NCBI GenBank assembly: GCA_036261915.1
Contig: DATAJX010000004.1
Span: 124,001-188,000 of the forward strand
Reading direction: 5' to 3'
DNA: 64,000 nt
Source of the DNA: DATAJX01 sp036261915
Lineage (GTDB): Bacteria; Pseudomonadota; Alphaproteobacteria; UBA2136; UBA6156
Of this stretch, positions 17,853 through 27,260 are shown piece by piece; positions within the stretch are counted from its first letter, which is position 1, and each line of letters opens with the position of its first letter. Position numbers and translations under genes: made by a program. The notes beneath the pieces are model-generated. The model was not told where the DNA came from. It did not search any database and worked only from the letters and a program-made list of their open reading frames with translations.

Positions 17853-19103
17853 TTACGAGGCGAACCTCAGCAGCCGGGCCATGCTGCCCACCCACTGGCC
17901 GATCTTGCCGTCCTTGACGCGCACGCGGCTCGATTGCGCGGCCTGGCGGGCGCCGTAAATGAGCAGGCCAACGCCGGTGGCAAAGGCAGGGGCGCTCGAT
18001 AAATCGGTGAGGCCCTGCACGCCGGTGGGGCGGGCCAGGCGCACGCTCTTGTCCATCACCACTTCGGCCAGTTGGCGCAGGCCGGTCAGCTGGCTGCCGC
18101 CGCCGGTCAGCACCACGCGGCGGCCAATGGCGTTCTCGTAGCCGCTTTGTTCGATCTTGTCGCGAATAAGTTCCAGCATTTCCTCGCAGCGCGGCTGCAC
18201 GATGCCGCTCAGCGCGCTCTTGGTCATGCGGATGGGTTCGTTGCCGGCGTCTTCGCCCACCACGGGGATTTCAATTTCGTCGTCCGAAGTGATCAGGCTG
18301 CTCAGGGCGCAGCCGTGCAAAACCTTGATGCGCTCGGCGGCGGAAAGGGGGGTCGAAATACCGCGGGCGATGTCGGCGGTGATGTGCTGGCCACCAATGG
18401 GGATCACGCCGGTATAAACCAGCGCGCCGTCGGCATAAATGGCAATGTCGCTGCTGCCGCCGCCGATATCCACCAAGGCCACGCCAAGCTCGCGCTCGTC
18501 GTTGACGAGGCACGAAAGGGCGCTGGCATAGGGCTGGACCACCAGGTCCTGCACTTCAAGGTTGGCGCGCTCGACGCAACGAACCACGTTGCGGAGCGAA
18601 GCGGTGGGGGCGGTAATGATGTGTACGTCGGCTTCCAACCGGCTGCCGGTCATGCCGCGCGGGTCGCGGATGTCGCTCTGGCTGTCCAGTACGTATTTGG
18701 TGGCCTGGGCATGGATGATCTGGCGGTCGCCCTCGATCTGGCGGGCGCGGGCCACGTCGATGACCTTGAAAACGTCGGCGTCGGAGATCTCATGGTTGGC
18801 GGTCAGCACCACCAGCCCGTCGGTCACGTGGCTCTTCAGGCCGATGCCGCCCAGGCTCACCAGCACGCCGGAAATCTCCACCCCGGCCATGTCCTCGGCC
18901 GCGTGCACCGCTTCCCTAATGGCGGTTTCGGTGCGGTCCATGTCAACAATTTGGCCTTTTTTCAGGCCGGTGCTCACGTGTTGGCCGTAGCCCAGAACGT
19001 GCGGGTTAAAAAACTCGTCGAGTTCGGCAATAAAGCACGTCACCTTGCTGCTGCCGATGTCCAGCCCGGCGATAATCCGATTGCGTCCGCGATTGACGAC
19101 CAT
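17853..19103 (-). CDS. ftsA: Cell division protein FtsA
   Basis: Actin-like ATPase that ties FtsZ filaments to the membrane. 416 aa with phosphate-1 loop IIAGLDIGSSKVTCFIAE, LVDIGGGSSDIAIY (phosphate 2) and VVLTGGGSQLTGL (adenosine motif). The C-terminal MARLLRF is a plausible amphipathic membrane-targeting helix. It starts one base downstream of the ftsQ stop and is the last gene of the minus-strand mur/fts operon before a terminator. Confidence 0.97.
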   Translation of the reverse strand: MVVNRGRNRIIAGLDIGSSKVTCFIAELDEFFNPHVLGYGQHVSTGLKKGQIVDMDRTETAIREAVHAAEDMAGVEISGVLVSLGGIGLKSHVTDGLVVLTANHEISDADVFKVIDVARARQIEGDRQIIHAQATKYVLDSQSDIRDPRGMTGSRLEADVHIITAPTASLRNVVRCVERANLEVQDLVVQPYASALSCLVNDERELGVALVDIGGGSSDIAIYADGALVYTGVIPIGGQHITADIARGISTPLSAAERIKVLHGCALSSLITSDDEIEIPVVGEDAGNEPIRMTKSALSGIVQPRCEEMLELIRDKIEQSGYENAIGRRVVLTGGGSQLTGLRQLAEVVMDKSVRLARPTGVQGLTDLSSAPAFATGVGLLIYGARQAAQSSRVRVKDGKIGQWVGSMARLLRFAS

Positions 19104-19104
19104 A

Positions 19105-19941
19105 TCAACCTTCCGTGGCTGGTTTGTTGGTAACCGGCGTGTCCTTCACGTCGGCTGGTAATTGCAATATCACGCGGTCCGGCAGGCGCAAATCGACCGT
19201 GCCCGCATTCAGGGTAAGTATGTGGCGGGTTTGCTCCAGCGTATTAAGCGTTTGTAAAGCTTGGGCCGGGTCGGTTTCGGGCAGGCGCACGGTCACGCCG
19301 CTGGCAAATACCAGGTCCCACCGGCGTTCGCCCACCCATGTCACGTGCTTCAACTGGCCCTGCAGCGTGGGCCATTCGGCCAAAAGGGCGAAAAGCTTGG
19401 GCGCGGCGGCGGCGCTGCCGGTGCCGCGCAGTTCGGGCAGGGTGCCGAACCCTTCGGTGATGTCGGGGCTGATCAGCGCGCCGTCCTTGGTCACAATATA
19501 GCTTTTGCCGTCCTGCTTGATGATGGCCAGCGGCACGTGCTCGTAAAGCGAAACCTTGATGTTGGCCGGCAGCTGGCGCTCCACCGCGGCCAAACGCACC
19601 CACGGCAGTTTTTCCAGCCGGGCGCGGGCGGCGCGGGCGTCAAAGCCCACCAGTGCATCGCCTTTTTGCAGGGCCAGTGCGGCGTTCAGTTGTTCGCGCG
19701 TGGTGTAAACCGCGCCCTCGATCGTCACCTGCTCCACCCGGGCGCCGGTGGCCTGCGCAATTTTATCGACCGACCAGTTCACCACCGGCACGCGCCAGTA
19801 AAGGCCCGCCCCGGCGGCGGCAATGGCAACGGTCCACAATATGGTTTTAAGCGCGTGCGCCTTGATCAAGCGCACCCAACGCTGAACGCGGGCCTTAGGC
19901 TCGGGGGCCACTCCCAGTTTGTAATGCGGCAGTCCGTTCAA
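19105..19941 (-). CDS. ftsQ: Cell division protein FtsQ
   Basis: Bitopic divisome protein. 278 aa: basic cytoplasmic part, one membrane helix near residues 33-52 (TILWTVAIAAAGAGLYW), a POTRA domain (VEQVTIEGAVYTTREQL) and the FtsQ domain with VERQLPANIKVSLYEHVPLA. The start is a TTG at 19941 supported by AGAGG 6 nt upstream; this gives an unusual 47-bp overlap with ddl. A GTG at 19911 is the alternative but has no proper ribosome site. Confidence 0.92.
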   Translation of the reverse strand: MNGLPHYKLGVAPEPKARVQRWVRLIKAHALKTILWTVAIAAAGAGLYWRVPVVNWSVDKIAQATGARVEQVTIEGAVYTTREQLNAALALQKGDALVGFDARAARARLEKLPWVRLAAVERQLPANIKVSLYEHVPLAIIKQDGKSYIVTKDGALISPDITEGFGTLPELRGTGSAAAAPKLFALLAEWPTLQGQLKHVTWVGERRWDLVFASGVTVRLPETDPAQALQTLNTLEQTRHILTLNAGTVDLRLPDRVILQLPADVKDTPVTNKPATEG

Positions 19942-20878
19942 CTAAACCTCTTTGTTTCAAGCCGTCTTCAATCATCCAGCGCACCACCTCGGCATAACTC
20001 ATGCCCGCGGCGGCGGCGCTGTCGGGTACCAGGCTGGTCGGCGTCATGCCGGGCAGGGTGTTCACTTCTAAAACCACCAGACGGTCACTTTTTTCATCGT
20101 ACCTGAAATCGACGCGCGATACACCCGTGCACCCAAGCGCGGCGGCGGCAACCCCCGCTTGCAGGCGCATCCTGTTCTCCAATTCATTCAAGGGGTTGTT
20201 GAGTATTTCGTGGCGGCTGCCGCCCGCGGTGTACTTGCTGGCGTAGTCATAAAAGGCGTACCCCTGTGGCACAATTTCAATAAGCGGCTGCAGCGCCTTG
20301 CTGCCCAGCACGGTAACGGTGAACTCGCGGCCCGGAATGTACGCCTCGGCCAGCGGCTTGCCGAATGTTGAGCACAGGTCGCATGCCGCGCTCCAGCCCG
20401 ATATCTTATCCAGTATCGTCACGCCGATGGTGCTGCCGCCGGTGGCGGGCTTCACCACCACCTTGCCATGGGCCTCAAAAAAATCGGCTACCAGTTGCGG
20501 GTTTTGCGTGTCTTCGCCCCACAGCCCCGCCGCCACGTCCAGCCCGGCCTTTTCAAACACAATGCGGCTCATAATTTTGTCCATGGCCACCGCGCAGGCG
20601 GCCATGCCGCTGCCCTGGTACGGAATACCCAGTAGGTCCAGCACGCCCTGAACCGAACCGTCTTCGCCCGGGCAGCCGTGCAGCGCCAAAAACACGAACA
20701 GGCCCTGCTTGTTCTCGCGCGCCAGTCTGGCGATCCAGTCGCCCTCCAGTTCCCATACCTCGGCCTTGTAACCCAGCTCCAAGCACGCGCCGTGCACGCC
20801 CTTGGCGGTACTGCGGCTCACCTCGGCTTCGGGGCTCGGCCCCCCGGCCAGTATGATCACGCGTTCAATGTTCATCAT
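19895..20878 (-). CDS. ddl: D-alanine--D-alanine ligase
   Basis: ATP-grasp ligase making the D-Ala-D-Ala used by MurF. 327 aa: VIILAGGPSPEAEVSRSTA at the N-terminus, FLALHGCPGEDGSVQG, KPATGGSTIGVT and the C-terminal metal site LEVNTLPGMTPTSLVP. It begins on the murB stop (ATGA overlap) with a GGAGAGG ribosome site. Confidence 0.96.
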   Translation of the reverse strand: MMNIERVIILAGGPSPEAEVSRSTAKGVHGACLELGYKAEVWELEGDWIARLARENKQGLFVFLALHGCPGEDGSVQGVLDLLGIPYQGSGMAACAVAMDKIMSRIVFEKAGLDVAAGLWGEDTQNPQLVADFFEAHGKVVVKPATGGSTIGVTILDKISGWSAACDLCSTFGKPLAEAYIPGREFTVTVLGSKALQPLIEIVPQGYAFYDYASKYTAGGSRHEILNNPLNELENRMRLQAGVAAAALGCTGVSRVDFRYDEKSDRLVVLEVNTLPGMTPTSLVPDSAAAAGMSYAEVVRWMIEDGLKQRGLVERTAALQTGSGPRA

Positions 20879-21786
20879 TCCTCTCCGATCATACGCACTT
20901 CGCGCTCCAGCACCACACCCAGTTTTTCCTGCACGCGTTTTTCCACTTCGCGCGAAAGCGCATCAAGGTCCTTCGCCGTGGCGCCGCCGGTGTTCACAAA
21001 AAAGTTGGCGTGCTGCTCGCTCACCTGCGCGCCGCCCACTTTCAGCCCGCGGCATCCGGCGTCTTCAACCACCTTCCAGGCGTTCTTCTTTTCGCCGTTC
21101 ACCATGGGGTTTTTAAACCAGCTGCCCGAACTCGGCATATGCAGCGGCTGGGTGGAACTGCGCGCATGGTTGATCTCGCGCATGCGCTGGCGGATCTCCT
21201 CGCGGTCGCCCGGTTGCAATTTCCACAACCCGGCCCTGAACACCCAACCCGCAGGCAATTCAGTGTGGCGGTAGCAGGGCCTTACAAAATCCGGCGTCAC
21301 TTCGTGCGTCGCGCCCTTGTCGTCGATCACCCAAATCTTTTCCAGCTTGTCGAAGGTCTCGCTGCCATACGCCCCGGCGTTCATGCGCAAGGCGCCACCG
21401 ATGCTGCCGGGAATGCCGCCGAAAAATTCCAGCCCGGTCAGGTTGGCCTCGCGCGCGGCGCGGGCGGCCTTGCCGTTGGCGGCACCGGCTTCGGCGAACA
21501 CGCTGTCGTCTTCCACCCGCACCTCGTCGCAGCCTTTGCCTAAATGAAGCACCAACCCGCGCAGGCCGCCATCGCGCACCACCATGTTGCTGCCCAGCCC
21601 CAGCAGGGTCAGCGGCAGGTCGGCGGGCCGGGCGGCCACAATGTCGGCAACCTCGTTCCAGCTGGCGGGGGTATAAAACAGGTCGGCCGGGCCGCCCACT
21701 TCAATGGTGGTGAGGGGTGCTATCAGCCTGTTGGTTTCGGGCGCGACCGCCAGCGGCCACCAGCCGGGGCGCAAAATGCCGCGCAT
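20875..21786 (-). CDS. murB: UDP-N-acetylenolpyruvoylglucosamine reductase
   Basis: FAD-dependent enzyme completing UDP-MurNAc. 303 aa from the ATG at 21786, which shares one base with the murC stop. It has the FAD-binding TTIEVGGPADLFY and LGLGSNMVV, the FFGGIPGSIGGALRMNAGAYG loop, and the C-terminal GSWFKNP (type I MurB serine region) and QVSEQHANFFVN. Confidence 0.96.
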   Translation of the reverse strand: MRGILRPGWWPLAVAPETNRLIAPLTTIEVGGPADLFYTPASWNEVADIVAARPADLPLTLLGLGSNMVVRDGGLRGLVLHLGKGCDEVRVEDDSVFAEAGAANGKAARAAREANLTGLEFFGGIPGSIGGALRMNAGAYGSETFDKLEKIWVIDDKGATHEVTPDFVRPCYRHTELPAGWVFRAGLWKLQPGDREEIRQRMREINHARSSTQPLHMPSSGSWFKNPMVNGEKKNAWKVVEDAGCRGLKVGGAQVSEQHANFFVNTGGATAKDLDALSREVEKRVQEKLGVVLEREVRMIGEE

Positions 21787-23156
21787 CACTTGCCGCCTAA
21801 ATGGTGCGCCATGCCCGAAATACTGCCCGCGCCCAAACACAGCACGGCGTCATTCTTGCCCAGCGCCAGGTCTTCCAGCGCCATGCGCAGTTCGTCTTCG
21901 CCGCCCACCACCAGCGGGTGGGGTTTCATCTTTTTGGCCAGCTCGTCGCTGCTCACACCGGCAATGGGGTCTTCGCCCGCGCTGTGCACCGGCAGCAAAA
22001 TCACCTTGTCGGCAGCTTTGGCGCAGTTCGCAAACTCGTCCATCAGGTCGCGCAGGCGGGTGTAGCGGTGCGGCTGGATCACCGCCACCACACGCCCCTT
22101 GCCGAACACCTTTTTGGCGGCCTCGATGGTGGTGGAAATTTCGGTCGGGTGGTGGCCGTAATCGTCGATGATCGCGGCGCCGTCGAACGTACCCACCTGC
22201 TGAAAGCGACGCCCCACACCCTTAAATGTTTCAAGGCCTTGCGCAGCCATGGTCATGTCGCACTTCAATACATTGGCCACCGCCAAAGCGGCCAGCGCGT
22301 TGCTCACATAGTGCACGCCCGGCAGGTTCACCACCACGTCTTCCAGCTTGCCGCCGCGGATGTACGCATCGAACGCCATCTGCGCCCCTTGCGGGTGGAA
22401 ATCGTCGCTGTAAATATCGGCCTCGTCGTTCAACCCGTAGGTGATCACATCGGCCTCGGTGTGCGCGGCCACCAGCATGGTGTTGGGGTCGTCGGCGCAC
22501 AGCACGGCTTCGTCTGCGCTGTCGGCAAATTTCTCGAACGCCTCCAGCAGCTTCACTTCGCTGCCGTAGGTGTCCATGTGCTCGGGCTCGATGTTGGTGA
22601 TGACCGCGATGGTCGGCTTGAGTTTCAAAAAGCTCGCGTCGCTTTCATCTGCTTCCACCACCAGCCAGCCGCTGGTTTTTTGGGGCAGCACGGCGGTGGT
22701 GCCCAGGTCGTTCAACACGCCGCCGTTGATGATACCCACGTCAACGCCGGCCGCCTTCAACGCCGCCCATACCAGCGCCGTGGTACTGGTTTTGCCGTGG
22801 GTGCCGCTAATGGCGATGCTCGAATAGTTCTTCAATATCTCGGCCAGCAAATCGGCACGATGAATAATAGTGAGCCCGCGCTTTTGCGCCTCCACCAGTT
22901 CGGGGTTATCGGCTTTAATGGCAGTGCTCAGCACCACGCGGTCGGCGTTGGCCAAATTCTCGGTGGCGTGGCCTTTATATAAGGTGACGCCTGCATCCTT
23001 CAGACGGGTGGCGTAATCGGGGTCAAGGTCGCTGCCCTGAACCTTCGCCCCCGCGCGTGCCAGCACTTCGGCCAGCCCGCTCATGCCAATACCGGCCACG
23101 CCTATAAAGTGCCATGTGCCCAGATCCTTCAGCGCGGTATCAAACAGTTTCATCAA
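21786..23156 (-). CDS. murC: UDP-N-acetylmuramate:L-alanine ligase
   Basis: First Mur ligase. 456 aa with N-terminal WHFIGVAGIGMSGLAEVL, P-loop ISGTHGKTSTTALV near residue 117, NIEPEHMDTYG and DDYGHHPTEI, all MurC hallmarks. Overlaps murG by 4 bp. Confidence 0.97.
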   Translation of the reverse strand: MMKLFDTALKDLGTWHFIGVAGIGMSGLAEVLARAGAKVQGSDLDPDYATRLKDAGVTLYKGHATENLANADRVVLSTAIKADNPELVEAQKRGLTIIHRADLLAEILKNYSSIAISGTHGKTSTTALVWAALKAAGVDVGIINGGVLNDLGTTAVLPQKTSGWLVVEADESDASFLKLKPTIAVITNIEPEHMDTYGSEVKLLEAFEKFADSADEAVLCADDPNTMLVAAHTEADVITYGLNDEADIYSDDFHPQGAQMAFDAYIRGGKLEDVVVNLPGVHYVSNALAALAVANVLKCDMTMAAQGLETFKGVGRRFQQVGTFDGAAIIDDYGHHPTEISTTIEAAKKVFGKGRVVAVIQPHRYTRLRDLMDEFANCAKAADKVILLPVHSAGEDPIAGVSSDELAKKMKPHPLVVGGEDELRMALEDLALGKNDAVLCLGAGSISGMAHHLGGK

Positions 23157-24289
23157 TTCGTCTTCCCCTTGGCAATATCGTTCACAAGCCTGGCGGTGTT
23201 GGCCGCCCCGTGCTGTGCCCCTGGCAATACTTTCAGCGCGGCGGCCTCCATGGCGGCCAGCTTGGCAGCGCTGCGTCGCAGTGCTTTGATGTGCACCAGC
23301 AACCCGGCGGGCGTGAACAGCGGCTGTTCCAGTATAATGGCGGCCCCGGCCTTTTCGGCCACCTGCGCGTTGTACACCTGGTGGCCGTCGGCCAGCACCA
23401 GCGGCACATAAATGGCGGCGCGGCCCAGCATGGCGGTTTCGGCCACGGTGCTGGCGCCGCTGCGGCCAATCACGATGTGCGCCCAGCGCGTGCGTTCGGG
23501 CAGGTCGCTGAAAAAGCTTTTCACCTCGGCCTTCACCCCAAGGTCCTTGTACAGTTCGCGGGTGCGCTGCATGTCGTCCGGGCGGCTCTGGTGCACCACA
23601 GCAATGTCGCGGCGGTCGGCGGCGGGCAGCAGGCCCAGCATGGCGGGTATCATGTCGCTCACCATGCGGCTGCCCTGGCTGCCGCCGCTTACCAGAATAT
23701 GGAACTTTTTGTCATTCTTGCGGGCCAGTTTGCGCGCCGTAATCACTTCGCTGCGCAGCGGCATGCCGGTCACCGCCGTGCGGGTGCCGCGGGGGAACAG
23801 CTTTTTGCTTTCGGCAAAGCTCAGCGCCATCACGTTCACAATGCGGGCCAGCAACCGGTTGGCGCGGCCGGGCAGTACGTTCTGCTCGTGGCCCACGCAT
23901 GGCACATGGCACACTTTGGCCGCCAGCATCACCGCCACGCTGGCGTAGCCGCCGGTGCCGAACACCGCTGCGGGTTTGGTGGTGCGCACGATCTGGTAAG
24001 CCTTCAAAAAACCGTAACAAAAGCGCAGCAGCGCCAGCGCCTTGCGCAGGGGGTTGGCCACGTTAAAGCCGCTGGCGGGCAGCTGGATGAGCGGGTAACC
24101 GCGCTGCTCCACCAGCTGCGAAAACTTGCCGCCGCCCAGCACCACGGTGCATTTCCAACCCAGCTTTTTCAGCTCGTCGGCCACCGCCAGCGCGGGTATC
24201 AGGTGGCCGCCGCTGGCGCCGCTGGCGATCAAAATGGTGCCGTTGTTTTTCATTTTTTTGGCCATGGTCGTGGCTTGTCCGCGTACCAT
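23153..24289 (-). CDS. murG: Lipid II synthase MurG (UDP-GlcNAc:lipid I transferase)
   Basis: Peripheral membrane GT-B glycosyltransferase. 378 aa with the N-terminal glycine loop ASGASGGHLIPALAVADEL, GTGGYASV, GHEQNVLPGRANR and the C-terminal SGASTVAETAMLGRAAIYVPLV. The ATG at 24289 shares a base with the ftsW stop; in-frame starts at MAKKM and MKNN just downstream are closer to the conserved N-terminus and could be the real ones. Confidence 0.96.
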   Translation of the reverse strand: MVRGQATTMAKKMKNNGTILIASGASGGHLIPALAVADELKKLGWKCTVVLGGGKFSQLVEQRGYPLIQLPASGFNVANPLRKALALLRFCYGFLKAYQIVRTTKPAAVFGTGGYASVAVMLAAKVCHVPCVGHEQNVLPGRANRLLARIVNVMALSFAESKKLFPRGTRTAVTGMPLRSEVITARKLARKNDKKFHILVSGGSQGSRMVSDMIPAMLGLLPAADRRDIAVVHQSRPDDMQRTRELYKDLGVKAEVKSFFSDLPERTRWAHIVIGRSGASTVAETAMLGRAAIYVPLVLADGHQVYNAQVAEKAGAAIILEQPLFTPAGLLVHIKALRRSAAKLAAMEAAALKVLPGAQHGAANTARLVNDIAKGKTN

Positions 24290-25401
24290 TAAAGAATGCT
24301 CTTTTTACGCCGCAGCATGGCCAGCAAAAACCCGAACACGATGGCCATGGCAAAGCTGCTGCTGCCGCCGTAGGAAATGAACGGCAGCGTCATGCCGGTG
24401 GTGGGAATGACCTGAAGCGACACACCCATGTTCACGCACACGTGCAGGGCCACCAGCGTTAAAAGGCCGCCGCCCGCCAGCAGCATAAAGCGGTCCTCCT
24501 GGTTCACCAGCCGCTGGAAACCGCGCCACACCAGCAACCCGAACAGGCTTAAAATGACCATGCCCGCAAAAATGCCGAACTCCTCGATGATGACGGGGAA
24601 GATGAAATCGGTGTGCGCATCGGGCAGCGTGTGCTTCACCACGCCTTCGCCCGCGCCGCGGCCGAACAGGTGGCCACTCATGATGGCATCCATCGCTTGG
24701 TCCACCTGGTAGGTGTCGCTGCCGGCGGGGTTCAAAAAGCGCTCCACGCGGTCGCGCACGTGGGCAAACATCAGGTAGGCCAGCAGCGTCACCAGCACAC
24801 CGCCGCCCATCAGCGGCACCAGCCACAGCAGCGGCATGCCGGCCATGAACACCTGCGCGAACCACACACTGCCCATCGCCAGCACCATGCCGAAGTTGGG
24901 TTGCAGCAGCACGGGTATGCCCACCATCGAAATCAACACGATGCTGGCCATAAAGCCGCGCAAGCGCACGCTGCGGCGGCCGTCTTCCAGCAGCCATGCG
25001 GTCAGCACGATCAACGCGGGCTTCACAAACTCGGTGGGCTGGATGCTCTGGCCCGCAATATCAAGCCAGCGCCGCGCGCCTTTCACCTCAACGCCGAACA
25101 CAAAGGTCAGCAACGTGCCGACGAACGCCAGCAAAAAGATCAGCAGCGCCATGCGCTTGATGGCGGTGTTGTTCAGGGTGCTCATGGTCAGCATGATGCC
25201 CAGCGCGCAAAACGCATAAAGCATCTGCCGCAATGCAAAGTAATAGGGCCCCACCGAATAGGTCTTGGCCACGGCCACGCTGGCGGTACTTACCGCCACA
25301 ACACCTATCAGCATCAGGGCGATGATGATCGCCACCGCCGGGCGGTCCATTTCCCACCACCAGCGCACCATGGGGTGCCTGCTCTGCCTGAACATGCTCA
25401 T
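24289..25401 (-). CDS. ftsW: Septal peptidoglycan polymerase FtsW (SEDS family)
   Basis: Ten-helix SEDS glycosyltransferase that polymerises lipid II together with FtsI. 370 aa with VKGARRWLDIAG, QPTEFVKPALI, DFIFPVIIEEFG and the terminal TGMTLPFISYGGSS signature. It heads the minus-strand dcw half, 66 bp downstream of phaC with a weak hairpin between. In the usual order it would follow murD. Confidence 0.97.
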   Translation of the reverse strand: MSMFRQSRHPMVRWWWEMDRPAVAIIIALMLIGVVAVSTASVAVAKTYSVGPYYFALRQMLYAFCALGIMLTMSTLNNTAIKRMALLIFLLAFVGTLLTFVFGVEVKGARRWLDIAGQSIQPTEFVKPALIVLTAWLLEDGRRSVRLRGFMASIVLISMVGIPVLLQPNFGMVLAMGSVWFAQVFMAGMPLLWLVPLMGGGVLVTLLAYLMFAHVRDRVERFLNPAGSDTYQVDQAMDAIMSGHLFGRGAGEGVVKHTLPDAHTDFIFPVIIEEFGIFAGMVILSLFGLLVWRGFQRLVNQEDRFMLLAGGGLLTLVALHVCVNMGVSLQVIPTTGMTLPFISYGGSSSFAMAIVFGFLLAMLRRKKSIL

Positions 25402-25417
25402 AGGTGCATTTATATAG

Positions 25418-25454
25418 AAACGGGCCTTGGGCCGCTAGGCCGAAGACCCGTTTT
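25418..25454 (-). terminator. Interrupted hairpin between phaC and ftsW
   Basis: AAACGGG / CCCGTTT outer stem plus an inner GGCC pairing, flanked by short A/T runs on both sides. It could terminate phaC or act as a processing site; a weak terminator by eye. Confidence 0.4.
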
Positions 25455-25467
25455 AGTTAAGATATTT

Positions 25468-27198
25468 CTAATGCTCTTTCACATAGCTGCCGGGCGCCTC
25501 GGCCAGCACCTTGTGCTTGGTGTTGCCGGGCTTGGCGGGCGCGGCCACCATGTCGCCGCTTTGCTGGCCCAGCCATTCCACATAGTCGGCCCACCAGCTG
25601 TCGGGTTTTTCCTGTGCGCTGCTTTCCAGCCAGGCCTGGCCGGTGCTGGCGTCGGCACCCACGCTACCGGCCCAGTAGCTGCGCTTGATGGGCTTTCCTT
25701 CGGGCGTGGGAGGGCTCACCACACCCGCCACGTGCCCCGCCCGCGCCAGCGCATAACGCTTGTTTTTGCTGGCCATGCGGGCAAAGCCGCCAAAGGTCGA
25801 AAGCCACGGCGTGATGTGGTCGTTCATGGCGCCCACCATATACAGCGGCTGGGTGATGTTGCGGATGTCCAGCGGCGTGCCCAGCAGCGTCAGCGCGCCG
25901 GGCTGGCTGATCTTGTTGGTCAGGTACAGGTTGCGCAAATACCAGCTGTGCATGGCGTAGGGCATGCAGGTTGAATCATCATTCCAGTAGAGAATATCAA
26001 AGGGCAGGGGGCTCTTGCCCAGCAGGTAGTTGTTCACCACGTAGCTCCACATCAGGTCGGCGCTGCGCATGGCGGTAAAGGTGCCGGCCATGCTCTTGCC
26101 GTCCAATATGCCGTCGCGCGCCATCTGCGCGTCCAGCGCGTCAAGCTGCGCTTCGTCGATGAACACGCCCAGCTCGCCACTGCGGGTGTAGTCGGTCATG
26201 GTGGTCAAAAAGCTGCAGGCGTTCAGGCGCTTGTCGCCCTTGGCGTTCAAAATGGCGGCGGTAATGGCCAGCAACGTGCCGCCAATGCAGTAGCTCAGCG
26301 CGTTCAGGCTGGGCTCGCCGGTGATGTCCAGCGCCACATCAATGGCCTGCATCAACCCGTCCTTCATGTAATCCTCAAAGCCCACGTCGCGGTAGCTGGC
26401 GTCGGGGTTCTTCCAACTGATCATGAAAACCGTAAAGCCCTGGTCAACCAAATGCTTGGTCAGGCTGTTGTTGGCCGAAAGGTCGAGGATGTAATAACGG
26501 TTGATCCACGGCGGGCAGATCAGCAGCGGTTTTTTGTGCACCTGCTTGGTGGTGGGGGTGTACTGGATGACTTGTACCAGATGGTTCTGGAACACCACAT
26601 GCCCGGGCGTCACGGCAATGTTCTTGCCCACTTCAAACGCGCTGTAATCGGTCATGGAAATCTTGCCGCGCTGCATGTCCTGCAGCAGGTTCTGCACACC
26701 CGCTTTAATGCTTTCGCCCTTGGTGGCAATGGCGGTGGCGATCACCTCGGGGTTGGTCGCCAAAAAGTTGGAAGGGCTCAGGCTCTCGATCAGGTTGCGG
26801 GTATGGAACAACGCCTGCTGCCGCACCTTGTCATCAAGCCCGTGGGCGGTGCCGGCCATGTCGGTCAGCCACTCGTTGGTCAGCAGGTAGCTTTGTTTCA
26901 GCAGGTCGTACACGCCGTGGTTCCAGCCGTCGTGGTTAAAGCGGTTGTCGCCTTTTTGCGGCTGGGCAACGGCCTCAACGCTCTGGCCCATCATGCCCGC
27001 CAGTACGTTGGCGCCAATGCTCATGTAGCCCTGGAATAACTCCAAATTCTTGGCCAGCAACGCGTCGGGTTTTTTCATCCACGCCTGCGCGGCGGCGCCC
27101 ATGGCCTGGTAGCCGCTCACCTGCGCCTGCAACTGGGGCGACAGCTTGGGTGTGTCTATGGTGCCATCTAGGCCGGGTATATTATAGGGGTTGGGCAT
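25468..27198 (-). CDS. phaC: Class I poly(3-hydroxyalkanoate) synthase
   Basis: Polymerises hydroxyacyl-CoA into PHA storage granules. About 576 aa from the ATG at 27198 (GAAGG upstream). The lipase-like box carries the catalytic Cys at residue 304 in LSYCIGGTL; the catalytic Asp is in AMNDHITPW and His in RAGHVAGVVSPP. The conserved CPPWINRYYILDL is intact. No phaR, phaE or phasin gene is adjacent; length and lack of a partner fit class I. It lies directly upstream of ftsW on the same strand. Confidence 0.95.
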   Translation of the reverse strand: MPNPYNIPGLDGTIDTPKLSPQLQAQVSGYQAMGAAAQAWMKKPDALLAKNLELFQGYMSIGANVLAGMMGQSVEAVAQPQKGDNRFNHDGWNHGVYDLLKQSYLLTNEWLTDMAGTAHGLDDKVRQQALFHTRNLIESLSPSNFLATNPEVIATAIATKGESIKAGVQNLLQDMQRGKISMTDYSAFEVGKNIAVTPGHVVFQNHLVQVIQYTPTTKQVHKKPLLICPPWINRYYILDLSANNSLTKHLVDQGFTVFMISWKNPDASYRDVGFEDYMKDGLMQAIDVALDITGEPSLNALSYCIGGTLLAITAAILNAKGDKRLNACSFLTTMTDYTRSGELGVFIDEAQLDALDAQMARDGILDGKSMAGTFTAMRSADLMWSYVVNNYLLGKSPLPFDILYWNDDSTCMPYAMHSWYLRNLYLTNKISQPGALTLLGTPLDIRNITQPLYMVGAMNDHITPWLSTFGGFARMASKNKRYALARAGHVAGVVSPPTPEGKPIKRSYWAGSVGADASTGQAWLESSAQEKPDSWWADYVEWLGQQSGDMVAAPAKPGNTKHKVLAEAPGSYVKEH

Positions 27199-27260
27199 GG
27201 TGTCGGCCTTCTTGTTGGGCTTTGTTGGGCGCAACATAACAGGGTAACAGGTGGCAGGCA

